A stretch of DNA of 64,000 bases, taken from Candidatus Bathyarchaeota archaeon A05DMB-2 (GTDB lineage Archaea; Thermoproteota; Bathyarchaeia; Bathyarchaeales; Bathycorpusculaceae). Under the pieces are notes generated by a model, which worked only from the letters and a program-made list of their open reading frames with translations, was not told the origin of the DNA and made no database searches. Shown piece by piece: positions 42,251 through 50,696 of this stretch. The position numbers and the translations under genes are program-made. Each line of letters starts with the position of its first letter. Position 1 is the stretch's first letter. The stretch is taken from assembly GCA_018475625.1 (NCBI GenBank), contig JAAKEZ010000001.1:248001-312000 (forward strand), read 5' to 3'.

Positions 42251-42290
42251 TATTTCTACATTTTAGTACACCTGTCTAACCATAGGATTT
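42251..42290 (-). promoter_or_regulatory. Island promoter box, copy F (divergent)
   Basis: On the minus strand, TCCTATGGTTAGACAGG precedes TGTACTA-AAATG-TAGAAATAAATAG, aligned with the + strand copies (TGTCCTA-AAGTG-TAGAAATAA). It lies 36 bases upstream of the ABC permease start. The first box is weaker and the step is about 19 bases. Confidence 0.55.
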
Positions 42291-42349
42291 AGAATGCTTG
42301 CCACCTATCCGCAAATACCTCAAGAGTAAGAAACATTAATGCAGTCACT

Positions 42350-42622
42350 TCCACGGCTGCTAAAAAGCCTAAGCATATAATTGCCACCGTACTGCTCCTA
42401 CCGATTCTTATTTCCACCGCTGTGGTAACAGGATACTCAACCGTGCAAGTTCAGACCTTTTCCCAAGAAAAATGTCCTCTTCGCAAGGCTAATAATATCT
42501 TAATTTCTAACAAAACAGTTGCCTACAGTACGACCCCTCCAAAAGGTATCATTGTCGCCATTTTTACTGAGTTTGCCTACTTTCACGTAATACGGAAACT
42601 CGGACGGATGACAAGGTATTAA
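42350..42622 (+). pseudogene. Possible remnant of a secreted-protein gene
   Basis: One frame reads KKPKHIIATVLLLPILIST then AVVTGYSTVQVQTFSQE, like a signal peptide plus mature N-terminus, but without an upstream start codon. It continues 70 codons to a stop with no recognisable domain. It lies between the divergent ABC permease promoter and promoter box B, so it may be a broken member of the secreted set. Confidence 0.3.
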
Positions 42623-42705
42623 TTCCACAGTATTAGAACATCGAGAGTAGCACATCTTGGGTAAGTCAAAACATTATTCTTACAACAAAGCGATTGAAAA
42701 GGAAG

Positions 42706-42750
42706 TGTCCTAGAGTTTAGGACACCTGTCCTAAAGTGTAGAAATAAGTA
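42706..42750 (+). promoter_or_regulatory. Island promoter box, copy B
   Basis: TGTCCTA-GAGTT-TAGGACA is a perfect 7-5-7 dyad. Exactly 21 bases on is TGTCCTA-AAGTG-TAGAAATAAG, followed by a TAATTC TATA-like end. The 16 bases before it (AGCGATTGAAAAGGAA) are almost the same before copy D. Confidence 0.8.
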
Positions 42751-42776
42751 ATTCTTGTTTAGTATGGTTAGTAGAA

Positions 42777-43745
42777 ATGGGAGGTGAAATAACGGTTAGT
42801 GGGAAAAGTGCTTACTGCTTGGCTTCTGTACTCCTTAGCTTAACGGTGCTTTGCTCAATGATGCTTACGGTAGCAGCCCAGACGAATAACCTAACGTCTG
42901 CCATTGGATCATGGCAGCCTCCGAAGAATTTTGTTGATCCGGTTACCTTGAAAATTCAGGAATTCAGGTCGCAAGGGTTGGATGATGAAGAAATAACGGC
43001 AAAGCTTGCGAAGCTAGGGATGGGCTGGTACCCTGAGACGGGTGCAACGTGGATGGGAAGAGTGTTGACTCCTGAAGAACTTGCTGAGATGCCAATTAGA
43101 GCGCCAGTTAAAGCTCCCTTAGACGAAAATGCAGTTCTATCGACCGGCAGAGCCTCGTGTATGCGGACTAATTATGCTTCTTGGACTGGTGTTGCCTCTG
43201 AAGTAGTTTCTGGTTCTATGAGTGTCAGTTCAGGACAAACACGGTACCACTACTTGTGCGTGCAGTTAGGAAACTTGGACAGCGGAACGAACTGGGTAGA
43301 AATAATGCTTACGCACAACTATGGTGAAACCTATAAGTGGTATACTTACGATTCGGATGAAGGCGGTGGTCTTGTATATTACATGGATAAAAATACGCCG
43401 ATAACAGCAGCTGATACTTACGTTATTATGTTGGATGGCACGCAAGACGGTGGCGGTTGGCACTATGATGTTTGGATAAATTATCAGTGGGTCAGGCGTG
43501 GACACTTGTCAAATCTTTGGGTTCAAGCAGGTTTCCAGAAAGAAGTTTATAGTTATAGTGACAGCGGGCAATTTACTAATGATGCTTCGCATGCGGTATT
43601 CTACCGAAACTGGTTGCACAATGATCAAGGATGGCCCTACTGGACAAGCTCCGCGAGTACATGGTGGTACACAGCGGCGCCAGTGCGAGAAACTCACTCA
43701 ATGGGTGCTGTTAGCTACCGCTGGGAGACATGGGTGCAGAACTAG
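42777..43745 (+). CDS. Secreted protein of unknown family (322 aa)
   Basis: The N-terminal hydrophobic segment (CLASVLLSLTVLCSMMLTVA, to ~residue 34) is a signal peptide. A charged propeptide-like region follows (IQEFRSQGLDDEEITAKLAK, then GMGWYPETGATWMGR). A beta-rich C-terminal domain is full of Trp, Tyr and Gly (YHYLCVQLGNLDSGTNWVEI, WHYDVWINYQWVRRG). The layout resembles neprosin-like or jelly-roll hydrolases but no active site is certain. ATG 42777 overlaps GGGAGGTGA, leaving no ribosome-binding site in front, so the true start may be a non-ATG codon just downstream. Confidence 0.65.
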   Translation: MGGEITVSGKSAYCLASVLLSLTVLCSMMLTVAAQTNNLTSAIGSWQPPKNFVDPVTLKIQEFRSQGLDDEEITAKLAKLGMGWYPETGATWMGRVLTPEELAEMPIRAPVKAPLDENAVLSTGRASCMRTNYASWTGVASEVVSGSMSVSSGQTRYHYLCVQLGNLDSGTNWVEIMLTHNYGETYKWYTYDSDEGGGLVYYMDKNTPITAADTYVIMLDGTQDGGGWHYDVWINYQWVRRGHLSNLWVQAGFQKEVYSYSDSGQFTNDASHAVFYRNWLHNDQGWPYWTSSASTWWYTAAPVRETHSMGAVSYRWETWVQN

Positions 43746-43815
43746 CAACGCGAAAGTTGCTTATCTTCATTCCAGACGGTCTCTTGGCTTCAAGTGGCAA
43801 ATTTAAACGTTCAAC

Positions 43816-43862
43816 TGTCCTAGTGTTTAGTACACTTGTCCTAAAGTGTAGAAATTAATATT
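43816..43862 (+). promoter_or_regulatory. Island promoter box, copy C
   Basis: TGTCCTA-GTGTT-TAGTACA, then after a 21-base step TGTCCTA-AAGTG-TAGAAATTAATATTCG. The gene start at 43917 is 55 bases on. Confidence 0.8.
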
Positions 43863-43916
43863 CGTATCTATTAAGATAGAGACGCAAGACAAATAGTCTT
43901 GACGGAGGCGAGAAGC

Positions 43917-44822
43917 ATGAAACGAAAAACCATAACGGTTGGTGCTCTACTGCTTCTAAGCCTACTATTTGTATCGGCGCCACAGCTATTCGGAGTGAAA
44001 ACAGCTAAAGCAGCCAATGCTGGCGTCATCTACGGTCCCAACTATCATATAGAATACCTTGATCTTCCCGGGGAAGAACAGCTCACCAGAGATGTCTGTA
44101 CGTACATGATGAACATGTTTGTATCTTATGGATACAATTACGGCTGGCTATACAAATGTGTTGACAGTGCGGCAACAAGATCGGCGTACGGTAGTAACGC
44201 CTACTATGCTGAAACGCACTACAGCGCTGCAACAGTATTCACTAAAGGACACGCCTCAGAGTATAAATGCAATCCGAATGGACCAAAACATCACTATTTA
44301 ATGGACACTAACGGCTTGCACGTGGAAGATGATTATATATGGCCTAACACGCCGTATGGTCGACATCGATTTGTTTGCACATGGCATTGCGGCACAACAA
44401 TGGATTACCCTGGCACAATTTGTCCATACTGCGGTGGTCGGACATCGCTTCCTTACGCTTGGACGCACAGCAACACTATGAACCTCGAAGCCTATACGTC
44501 ATCGACTGGTAACTATGTCTACATAGGACATGAAGGGTACTCGCCACAATTTCTAAATCCAACGGGCTGGGGAAGCTACAATCACGCTCATTACGTCTAC
44601 TACCTCTACTTGTACCTTCTACAGTATCATATGAACGTGCGCGACGCTGCGAGCTGGGCAGCATATTACACTTTCGGAAACTATTATTTGCCAGCAACTC
44701 AGTTGTATACGCTGCATTGGGTTGACCCACCAGACCCACCTCCACCAAACCCGCCATTTCCAGGTTTTTGGAGCAGGATGCACATCTTCGGCAACGGAAA
44801 CTTGGGATTGCCAGGGTATTAA
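43917..44822 (+). CDS. Secreted Cys/His/Tyr-rich protein, possible clan-CD peptidase-like fold
   Basis: About 301 residues from ATG 43917 (GGAGGCGAGAAG just upstream). A signal peptide (VGALLLLSLLFVSAPQLFG) is followed by a mature protein rich in Tyr, His and Asn. A strand ending in FTKGHASEYKC (His112) and, 46 residues later, a strand ending HRFVCTWHCGTTMD (Cys158) resemble the His and Cys strands of caspase/gingipain-type peptidases. C-x2-C (ICPYCGGR) after it may bind zinc. The C-terminus is Pro-rich (DPPPPNPPFPG) then Gly-rich. There is no anchor. The fold assignment is by-eye inference. Confidence 0.6.
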   Translation: MKRKTITVGALLLLSLLFVSAPQLFGVKTAKAANAGVIYGPNYHIEYLDLPGEEQLTRDVCTYMMNMFVSYGYNYGWLYKCVDSAATRSAYGSNAYYAETHYSAATVFTKGHASEYKCNPNGPKHHYLMDTNGLHVEDDYIWPNTPYGRHRFVCTWHCGTTMDYPGTICPYCGGRTSLPYAWTHSNTMNLEAYTSSTGNYVYIGHEGYSPQFLNPTGWGSYNHAHYVYYLYLYLLQYHMNVRDAASWAAYYTFGNYYLPATQLYTLHWVDPPDPPPPNPPFPGFWSRMHIFGNGNLGLPGY

Positions 44823-44837
44823 AGGAGCGAATAACAA

Positions 44838-45965
44838 ATGAGAAAATTTGTAACAAAAGTTCGGGGGCTTTTGATTCTTGCCGCAATTCTAGCGCTATTA
44901 CTTTCACAGACGTCTACGGTGCAATCAGCTTCTTCTACTGCCCAAGACAGAGCGCTAACTTTCATAACAGACGTATTTGAACTTGACATGACAAAGTACA
45001 ATGCTAAGATGGCAACCTATTCTGTGGACTATCCTTCGGAGCTAGGCGGCATCCAACAAGAGCACGTAAAGTACGACCTTCAAGCCAGTGAAAGCACCGC
45101 GACAGCATTCTTCTCATTCAACAATGGCACGTTGACTGCATGCAGTATAAGCGTAATGACAGGTTCACTTCTTTATGCTCAACCATCTGCTAATACACTT
45201 GACAGGGCAAGGGGTATCCTCGATAAATATCAAACTTACACGGGAAAGTCCGACTTAAAAGAAATGATAGATCTACTGAAAATGGTTGAAGGAAACAAGA
45301 ACGAAACTAAAACGCTCGGCAATATAAAACTAGAGGTTATAAATGACGCTTACCACACGTCGTTTGATTGGAAATATACATTCAACGGCGTCGACTACAA
45401 CGCAGTATGCATTATTTTTCAGGACAGCGGGATTTTCTTCTCTGATTACCTTAGCCTCTACAAGATTGGTAAGACTGACGTAAACATTTCAAAAGACCAG
45501 GCCATAGACATCGCCATGAAATACGTTGAAACTTTCTCGTATACAGGCGTTGTCAGTTCAGGAGGCAAAGAAGCCATTGTTGAGATTAGCGGGTTCAACA
45601 TAACTAAAGAGCTTACCAAAGCCAACCTAGCCACAAACTTCAGAGAACCTTTGACCTTCTATCCTTGCTGGAACATCGAGCTGTACCTCGACCAGAAACA
45701 GCCTTATGCCAACTATACATATCCAAGTGGAGTTTACGCCCTTTACGTTAGAATCTGGGCAGACTCTGGAGAAGTTTTCAGTTGCACTCCATTGGCTGTC
45801 GGCGGGCTCATTCCAGATGGCGAATCGGTATCATCTCCCTCACCTCAAGACGAGAATAATACTGCACAACCGTTGGATGCAAGCATGTTAGCCGCCATAG
45901 CTGTAGCCGTGATCATCGGAGCAGTAATCATGACGGCAGTAGCGTATAAGAAAAGACGCAAATAG
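44838..45965 (+). CDS. Secreted, C-terminally anchored surface protein (375 aa)
   Basis: Signal peptide (LLILAAILALLLSQTSTVQS), then a ~300-residue extracytoplasmic region with two PepSY-like alpha/beta units. Examples are TAQDRALTFITDVFELDMTK and ISKDQAIDIAMKYVETFSY, each followed by strands. A Ser/Pro stalk and a C-terminal span (MLAAIAVAVIIGAVIMTAVA) with KKRRK complete it. It lies 15 bases downstream of the Cys/His protein gene, so it is in the same operon. PepSY-like units often inhibit or regulate extracellular peptidases, which fits the nearby peptidase genes (inference). Confidence 0.65.
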   Translation: MRKFVTKVRGLLILAAILALLLSQTSTVQSASSTAQDRALTFITDVFELDMTKYNAKMATYSVDYPSELGGIQQEHVKYDLQASESTATAFFSFNNGTLTACSISVMTGSLLYAQPSANTLDRARGILDKYQTYTGKSDLKEMIDLLKMVEGNKNETKTLGNIKLEVINDAYHTSFDWKYTFNGVDYNAVCIIFQDSGIFFSDYLSLYKIGKTDVNISKDQAIDIAMKYVETFSYTGVVSSGGKEAIVEISGFNITKELTKANLATNFREPLTFYPCWNIELYLDQKQPYANYTYPSGVYALYVRIWADSGEVFSCTPLAVGGLIPDGESVSSPSPQDENNTAQPLDASMLAAIAVAVIIGAVIMTAVAYKKRRK

Positions 45966-45975
45966 ACCTCTCGTT

Positions 45976-45993
45976 TTCCTCCTTTTTTTATTT
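45976..45993 (+). terminator. Poly-T terminator
   Basis: TTTTCCTCCTTTTTTTATTTT lies shortly after the stop of the anchored protein, before promoter box D. Confidence 0.5.
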
Positions 45994-46068
45994 TACAGGT
46001 TCTATTCAAAGTAGCAGTCAAATTTTGCTCTTCATGCCCTGTAAACACTAAAGCGATTGAAAGGGAAG

Positions 46069-46118
46069 TGTCCTAGTGTTTAGTACAGGTGTCCTAAAGC
46101 GTAGAAATAAGTATTCGT
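46069..46118 (+). promoter_or_regulatory. Island promoter box, copy D
   Basis: TGTCCTA-GTGTT-TAGTACA, 21-base step, then TGTCCTA-AAGCG-TAGAAATAAGTATTCG. The AGCGATTGAAAGGGAA before it matches the flank of copy B. It drives the subtilase gene. Confidence 0.8.
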
Positions 46119-46158
46119 TCTTGCTATACCACAGCCCCCAAAAAAGGAGGAAAGAAAA

Positions 46159-47631
46159 ATGAAAAAAACCGCGGTTATAGGAACAATGTTGCTTCTCATT
46201 ATGCTTGGGGTTTCAATAATGCAACAGGCAGGAATAGCCGCTATAGCACAAGAACAACCCTCAACAATCGATGTTCGACAAATGCCTTTTCTTGACCAGA
46301 TGAGAACACGCCTTGACGAATACAATGAAGAAGCTGATTGGACTCTGAAAGTTTTCCCAACAGATGAACCTTACTTAGACGTTGCCGATGAGACAGTGTA
46401 TGTGGAAGTCTATGTTTCAGATGTAGATGATACAACTCAGCTCTCCGAAGACCTCAAAACTGGAAAGACCGAAAACGTTTTCCAAGTATACAAAGCGAAT
46501 GAACGAGCAGTTAAACAGTTAGCTGAAATTCCTCATTCATACTTTTACGCAAGTAAATTCAGCCCCTCAATCGGAATAACGATAGAAAAACAGATGTTAC
46601 AGCAAATAGCAAACATTCCCTCGGTGTACTGCATCAGAATCATACAACCGCTCGAACCATTCTTGACATGGGACCAAGTACGTGACCTAGATGACATAGC
46701 ATACACAATGGCTAACCATGATTCCACTTTGGATGCAGCAACCGCCATTGCAGTCATCGATTCAGGGTATGACGCTAGCGACTCGCTGTTCTACGGTTGG
46801 GCAAGTGATAACATTATGCCTTATACATCGTGGGACTTTACTGACGGCAACACTGATGTAAGTAATGGAGCGAATATGCATGGTTCTAGCGTTGCAGACC
46901 TTTTGGCACGAGGTTTTGGTGACAGCGGAGATAACGATGCAATGTACGAGAATCCAAATTTCTGGATTCCCCTAAAAATCTGTGACGACAGTTACAGCAC
47001 AGCTGAACAGTATGCTCCGCAGGCGATAGAATGGTGTATAGCGCATGACGTTGAGATAGTTTGCATGAGTTGGGGAGCAGATCCATGGTATCCATGGGGA
47101 ATCAATACATGCAATGGATGGTGGTGTGATAGATTCAGAACAGGCACTCTTGGTGGAACAACGTGGGTTGCAGCAGCAGGCAATGGCGCTCATACTAATG
47201 GCGTCGCATATCCAGCCGAAAGTCATTTTGTTGTCGGTATAGGAGCTTATGATCATAATCCTGCTCAGCGTGAAAGCTACAGCAACTATGGGAATACATA
47301 TTTTGCTACTCTGGACCCCTATGCGATATACTGCTTAACATGTTACAATGCACAAGGCTTCTTGGAATTTAAGCCGAATGCTTACGAATGCGGCTACTTT
47401 AATTACTGGGGTTATGGAAGCGGAACCAGCTGGGCAGCGCCACTTGCATGCGCAGATATCGCTATAGGAATGTACAGCCCAACCAACGGCGAATACACTC
47501 AGGGCTATGAATATCTTCTTGACGTAATCGCATTGAGCAACGAGTTTCCGGTAAGTCCCAGCGAATCAAGTCAACAAGGCGACGTCATCGATACACACAC
47601 ATTATGGCATAGAAGTCGAGTCTCTCCCTAA
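46159..47631 (+). CDS. Secreted subtilisin-like serine protease (S8)
   Basis: 490 residues with a strong ribosome-binding site (AAAAGGAGG). Signal peptide ~1-30, then a propeptide to ~168 with an I9-like ending (MLQQIANIPSVYCIRIIQPL). The catalytic domain has Asp201 (AVIDSGYDAS), His241 (NMHGSSVADLLA), oxyanion Asn342 (WVAAAGNGAH) and Ser424 (GSGTSWAAPLAC). All are intact. There is no C-terminal anchor, so it is released or wall-associated. It may mature the other secreted proteins of the island, as subtilases do in several peptide-export systems (inference). It is followed closely by a polytopic membrane protein. Confidence 0.9.
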   Translation: MKKTAVIGTMLLLIMLGVSIMQQAGIAAIAQEQPSTIDVRQMPFLDQMRTRLDEYNEEADWTLKVFPTDEPYLDVADETVYVEVYVSDVDDTTQLSEDLKTGKTENVFQVYKANERAVKQLAEIPHSYFYASKFSPSIGITIEKQMLQQIANIPSVYCIRIIQPLEPFLTWDQVRDLDDIAYTMANHDSTLDAATAIAVIDSGYDASDSLFYGWASDNIMPYTSWDFTDGNTDVSNGANMHGSSVADLLARGFGDSGDNDAMYENPNFWIPLKICDDSYSTAEQYAPQAIEWCIAHDVEIVCMSWGADPWYPWGINTCNGWWCDRFRTGTLGGTTWVAAAGNGAHTNGVAYPAESHFVVGIGAYDHNPAQRESYSNYGNTYFATLDPYAIYCLTCYNAQGFLEFKPNAYECGYFNYWGYGSGTSWAAPLACADIAIGMYSPTNGEYTQGYEYLLDVIALSNEFPVSPSESSQQGDVIDTHTLWHRSRVSP

Positions 47632-47649
47632 TGCGAGGTGGAAACAAGG

Positions 47650-48315
47650 ATGATTAAAGGCGAAAACATCTTCCTTCTTTTTTTTGGCTCAATAATGACG
47701 CTAATCTCGGGTTTGTTAACTGCCTTCATTCCAAGATTGGCATATGTGACAATTTATACCTTTTCAGAATTTCCATTAGAACTGCCAACTCCTCTAGTCA
47801 GATATTCTTCGTTGGAATTCAGCTTTCACCCAGCCACGTTAGGATTGTTGCTAGCAAGCGCTGGCGCTTTGACAACGCTACTTTCCCAAATTACGACTGC
47901 CAAGAAGGCAATGTACTTGAGTTCTGCAGGAATTTCATTAGGCAGCATCGGTCTCCTGCTATCTGCATGGCCACGTACGGAACAACATACGTTGTCCATA
48001 TCGTATCATTATGTCCAAATGCCTTGGGTGGGAACTATCGTCGCAATGATAGGCGTTTCAATGATGTTTATAGGTTTCGCGGCGAAAACCCGAATCTCGC
48101 GTATATTTCTTCTAAGTGTGCCAATACTGATGCTGCTTTATTCAGCAACCCCCATTATGATATTGAGCAACAATCTACTGTTGCTAGCTCCAGCGAGCGA
48201 CAAGGCTATGTTTGTTGGGATTCTCTTACTGGCGGGTCACGTGTTGATGCTAGCGGGAGCTTTGAAGGGTATTGAAGGAATCAAAGCAAAAATGAAAACT
48301 CAGAACTGTTCATAA
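47650..48315 (+). CDS. Polytopic membrane protein (about 6 TM)
   Basis: About 221 residues from ATG 47650 (AACAAGG just before; GTG 47638 possible). Hydrophobic segments include LLFFGSIMTLISGLLTAFI, LGLLLASAGALTTLLS, AGISLGSIGLLLSAW, TIVAMIGVSMMFIGFAA, RIFLLSVPILMLLYSA and VGILLLAGHVLMLAGAL. No family is recognised. It is 18 bases after the subtilase, so it is co-transcribed. An immunity or accessory role towards the protease or its products is possible but unproven. Confidence 0.65.
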   Translation: MIKGENIFLLFFGSIMTLISGLLTAFIPRLAYVTIYTFSEFPLELPTPLVRYSSLEFSFHPATLGLLLASAGALTTLLSQITTAKKAMYLSSAGISLGSIGLLLSAWPRTEQHTLSISYHYVQMPWVGTIVAMIGVSMMFIGFAAKTRISRIFLLSVPILMLLYSATPIMILSNNLLLLAPASDKAMFVGILLLAGHVLMLAGALKGIEGIKAKMKTQNCS

Positions 48316-48392
48316 CACGAAATCAAACAAGAAAAAGCCAAACTAAAAGTTCTGCTAACCTCAAAAATGGCTTTTTTTGATAACGTCCCATC

Positions 48393-48440
48393 TGTCCCAG
48401 TGTTTAGTACAGGTGTCCTAAAGTGTAGAGCTAAATATTC
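48393..48440 (+). promoter_or_regulatory. Island promoter box, copy E
   Basis: TGTCCCA-GTGTT-TAGTACA, 21-base step, then TGTCCTA-AAGTG-TAGAGCTAAATATTC. It lies 190 bases before the winged-helix/ABC operon, within a 312-base gene-free gap that otherwise shows nothing but the leader. Confidence 0.75.
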
Positions 48441-48627
48441 TCTCTTGGTACACTATAACTGAGTGGTTTTCGGTGGCAAAGGGAGAAATAAATGCAATAA
48501 CAAGGGTTCTCCTAGCTAAGGCTACAGATAAATTTCTTAGAGTTAAAAATGCGAAAGCGCGAGGTTCAGCTTTTAATCCCTCAGTAAAATGGCACTTTCT
48601 GTGTTCAATTGTAGTTTATGGGAGAAG

Positions 48628-48945
48628 ATGAGTATGAGTAGAATAGACAGAATTAGTGAAGAGAGTGATTTCTATTTGTTGCTTAGTCTTTCAAGAGGCG
48701 CCAACTCTAGAAAGAAGATTTTGAAAACGCTGCTATCTGGTTCTAAAAGTTGTAATCAAATTGCGATAAACTTGGGATTAAACTGGCGTACCGCATATAG
48801 ACATCTTCAGATTCTGGAAAAAGAGAATTTAGTTAAGAGCTTCGGTTTTGGGCAACGAAAATTCTACAAACTAACGCAAAAGGGTGAAGAAGTGCTAAAG
48901 GGCTCAATCAAAAGCGAAAAAGTTTCGCCAAAAGCAAAAAAATAA
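48628..48945 (+). CDS. ArsR-like winged-helix regulator
   Basis: About 105 residues from ATG 48628 (GGGAGAAG upstream; ATG 48634 also possible). It contains RKKILKTLLSGSKSCNQIAI, then NLGLNWRTAYRHLQILEKEN as helix-turn-helix, and VKSFGFGQRKFYKLTQKGEE as the wing. A Lys-rich tail follows and there is no membrane segment. It heads the ABC operon and is a second candidate for the protein that reads the promoter boxes. Confidence 0.8.
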   Translation: MSMSRIDRISEESDFYLLLSLSRGANSRKKILKTLLSGSKSCNQIAINLGLNWRTAYRHLQILEKENLVKSFGFGQRKFYKLTQKGEEVLKGSIKSEKVSPKAKK

Positions 48946-49017
48946 AGACATCCTGAATATTGCTTAAATGACAAGAAAGACAATCCAAGATTTGACTAAA
49001 TGGGAGGCAGCTATAAC

Positions 49018-49944
49018 TTGAATACTATAATAGTAAATACAACGAATCTTGTGAAGTCGTTTGGAAAAGTGGTCGCATTAAATGGGCTGAATATGCAGGC
49101 TCCAAAGGGGATTTCGGGTTTTGTAGGAAAAAACGGTTCTGGCAAAACGACAACGATAGGCATTCTTTTGGGATTAATAAAGCCTAATGGAGGCAATGCA
49201 ACAGTATTTGGTTTGGATTGTTGGCAGGATTCTTTTGAGATAAGACGCAGGCTAGGGGTTATGCATGAAATCAACGCGTACCCAGGAAGTTTTAGCGGGA
49301 GGCGCTTTTTGGAGCATGTTGCAAAACTTTACGGCGTATCTCAGGTTAACCAAACGGTTGATGCGTTGCTCAAGGATGTAGGTTTGGCTGAGGCTAAAGA
49401 CAAGCCGATAAAGGCGTACTCTGCAGGCATGCTCAAACGCCTAGGCCTGGCTCAAGCCCTTATTGGGAACCCTGAACTGGCCATACTTGACGAACCCACT
49501 GCAAACATTGATCCACTAGGTCGCTTAACACTGCTAGATAAGATCAAAGAGATGCATAATAACCATGACACAAGTTTTCTCATAGCAACCCATATCCTTA
49601 GCGATTTAGAAAAAATCTGCAACTGGCTCATAATTATTGATTCAGGAAAAATTGCCGACCAAGGTAACATACATAACCTAACGGAGAAGTACTCAGCCAG
49701 CATTTACAAAGTTGAAGTGTCTAATCCTCAGCTTTTCGTTGCGGCGGTTCAAAAATTAGGCGCTGTCGATAGAGTTTGGGAAGAGAACGATAAGGTATTT
49801 TGCAAGGTGAATAATCCCGAGGTATTCTGCGAACAGATACCTAAGATAGTGATTGAATTAAAGCTGCAACTAAAAAGCTTCCAGCAGACGCTAGGCACCC
49901 TTGAAGAGATTTATACACAGACCGTTGGGGAAAAGCGGAGATGA
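49018..49944 (+). CDS. ABC-2-type transporter ATPase
   Basis: About 308 residues from TTG 49018, preceded by GGGAGGC; ATG 49000 overlaps that site. It contains Walker A VGKNGSGKTTTIGIL, signature YSAGMLKRLGLAQAL, Walker B LAILDEPTANIDPLGR, switch ATHILS, and a C-terminal CcmA/NosF-like extension. It pairs with the two permeases that follow (4-base overlap with the first). The substrate is unknown; export is the usual role. Confidence 0.9.
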   Translation: MNTIIVNTTNLVKSFGKVVALNGLNMQAPKGISGFVGKNGSGKTTTIGILLGLIKPNGGNATVFGLDCWQDSFEIRRRLGVMHEINAYPGSFSGRRFLEHVAKLYGVSQVNQTVDALLKDVGLAEAKDKPIKAYSAGMLKRLGLAQALIGNPELAILDEPTANIDPLGRLTLLDKIKEMHNNHDTSFLIATHILSDLEKICNWLIIIDSGKIADQGNIHNLTEKYSASIYKVEVSNPQLFVAAVQKLGAVDRVWEENDKVFCKVNNPEVFCEQIPKIVIELKLQLKSFQQTLGTLEEIYTQTVGEKRR

Positions 49945-50696
49945 GCAGATCACGTCCCAGAACCTTTTCCAGATTAGTCCTTTGGGAAATTGAAGGATGC
50001 CTAAGCCTGCCCATACTTTCGTTAATTGTTGCGTCGGCGATTATTGCTGTTCTTGTTCAATCATCCTCGCCTAGGGATTTCGCCAACAGTTACATTAATC
50101 TATATGATGGAACAAGCATAATATTTCTTATCCTCGCTCTTGTTGCGAGCACTTTGTTCTCACACAGCTTTGCTGGTAACATCGGAAACGGCGGACTCAA
50201 AAGAATGCTATCTTATCCTGTTAGGCGGTGGCAGGTTTTTCTTTCGAAAGTTATCGCTACTACCCTGATAGTCTTCGGTGCATACGCATCAGCTTTTACG
50301 TTAAATCTATATCTTAGTTCACTTAGCCCATTAGAACCACTGTTTTACGTGTCGTTATTTACAATGTTTCTGCATTTACTTTTAGTATGTACTGTTTCAA
50401 TAGGTATTTCGCTGTTGACGGGAAGCGAAATAATATCAACCATGGTTTCCTTTCTCTTGGTTCTGGGGCTCGATAACGCTTTTGACTTCCGCAGCTACTT
50501 TTCATCTCAGGGACGGTTCACGTACATTTTTGGGTATTTTGAACAATTAACTCACCTTGATTCTTTCTTCATGCTCACAAATTCGCCTGTTACGGTAGAA
50601 GAAGTTGCAATTTCAATTGCGATTCCAATTTTGGTGACAACAGTTGGGCTAACAACAGCTTTTATCTACTTCACCCGCAAAATGGAGATTGACTAA
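49941..50696 (+). CDS. ABC-2-type permease (251 aa)
   Basis: Six membrane spans, NosY-like. Motifs shared with the next gene are LFSHSFAGNIGNGGLKRMLS, YPVRRWQVFLSKVIATTL, and the C-terminal YFTRKMEID. It is adjacent to the ATPase with overlapping start and stop, and its stop codon touches the ATG of the next gene. Confidence 0.87.
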   Translation: MSRSRPRTFSRLVLWEIEGCLSLPILSLIVASAIIAVLVQSSSPRDFANSYINLYDGTSIIFLILALVASTLFSHSFAGNIGNGGLKRMLSYPVRRWQVFLSKVIATTLIVFGAYASAFTLNLYLSSLSPLEPLFYVSLFTMFLHLLLVCTVSIGISLLTGSEIISTMVSFLLVLGLDNAFDFRSYFSSQGRFTYIFGYFEQLTHLDSFFMLTNSPVTVEEVAISIAIPILVTTVGLTTAFIYFTRKMEID

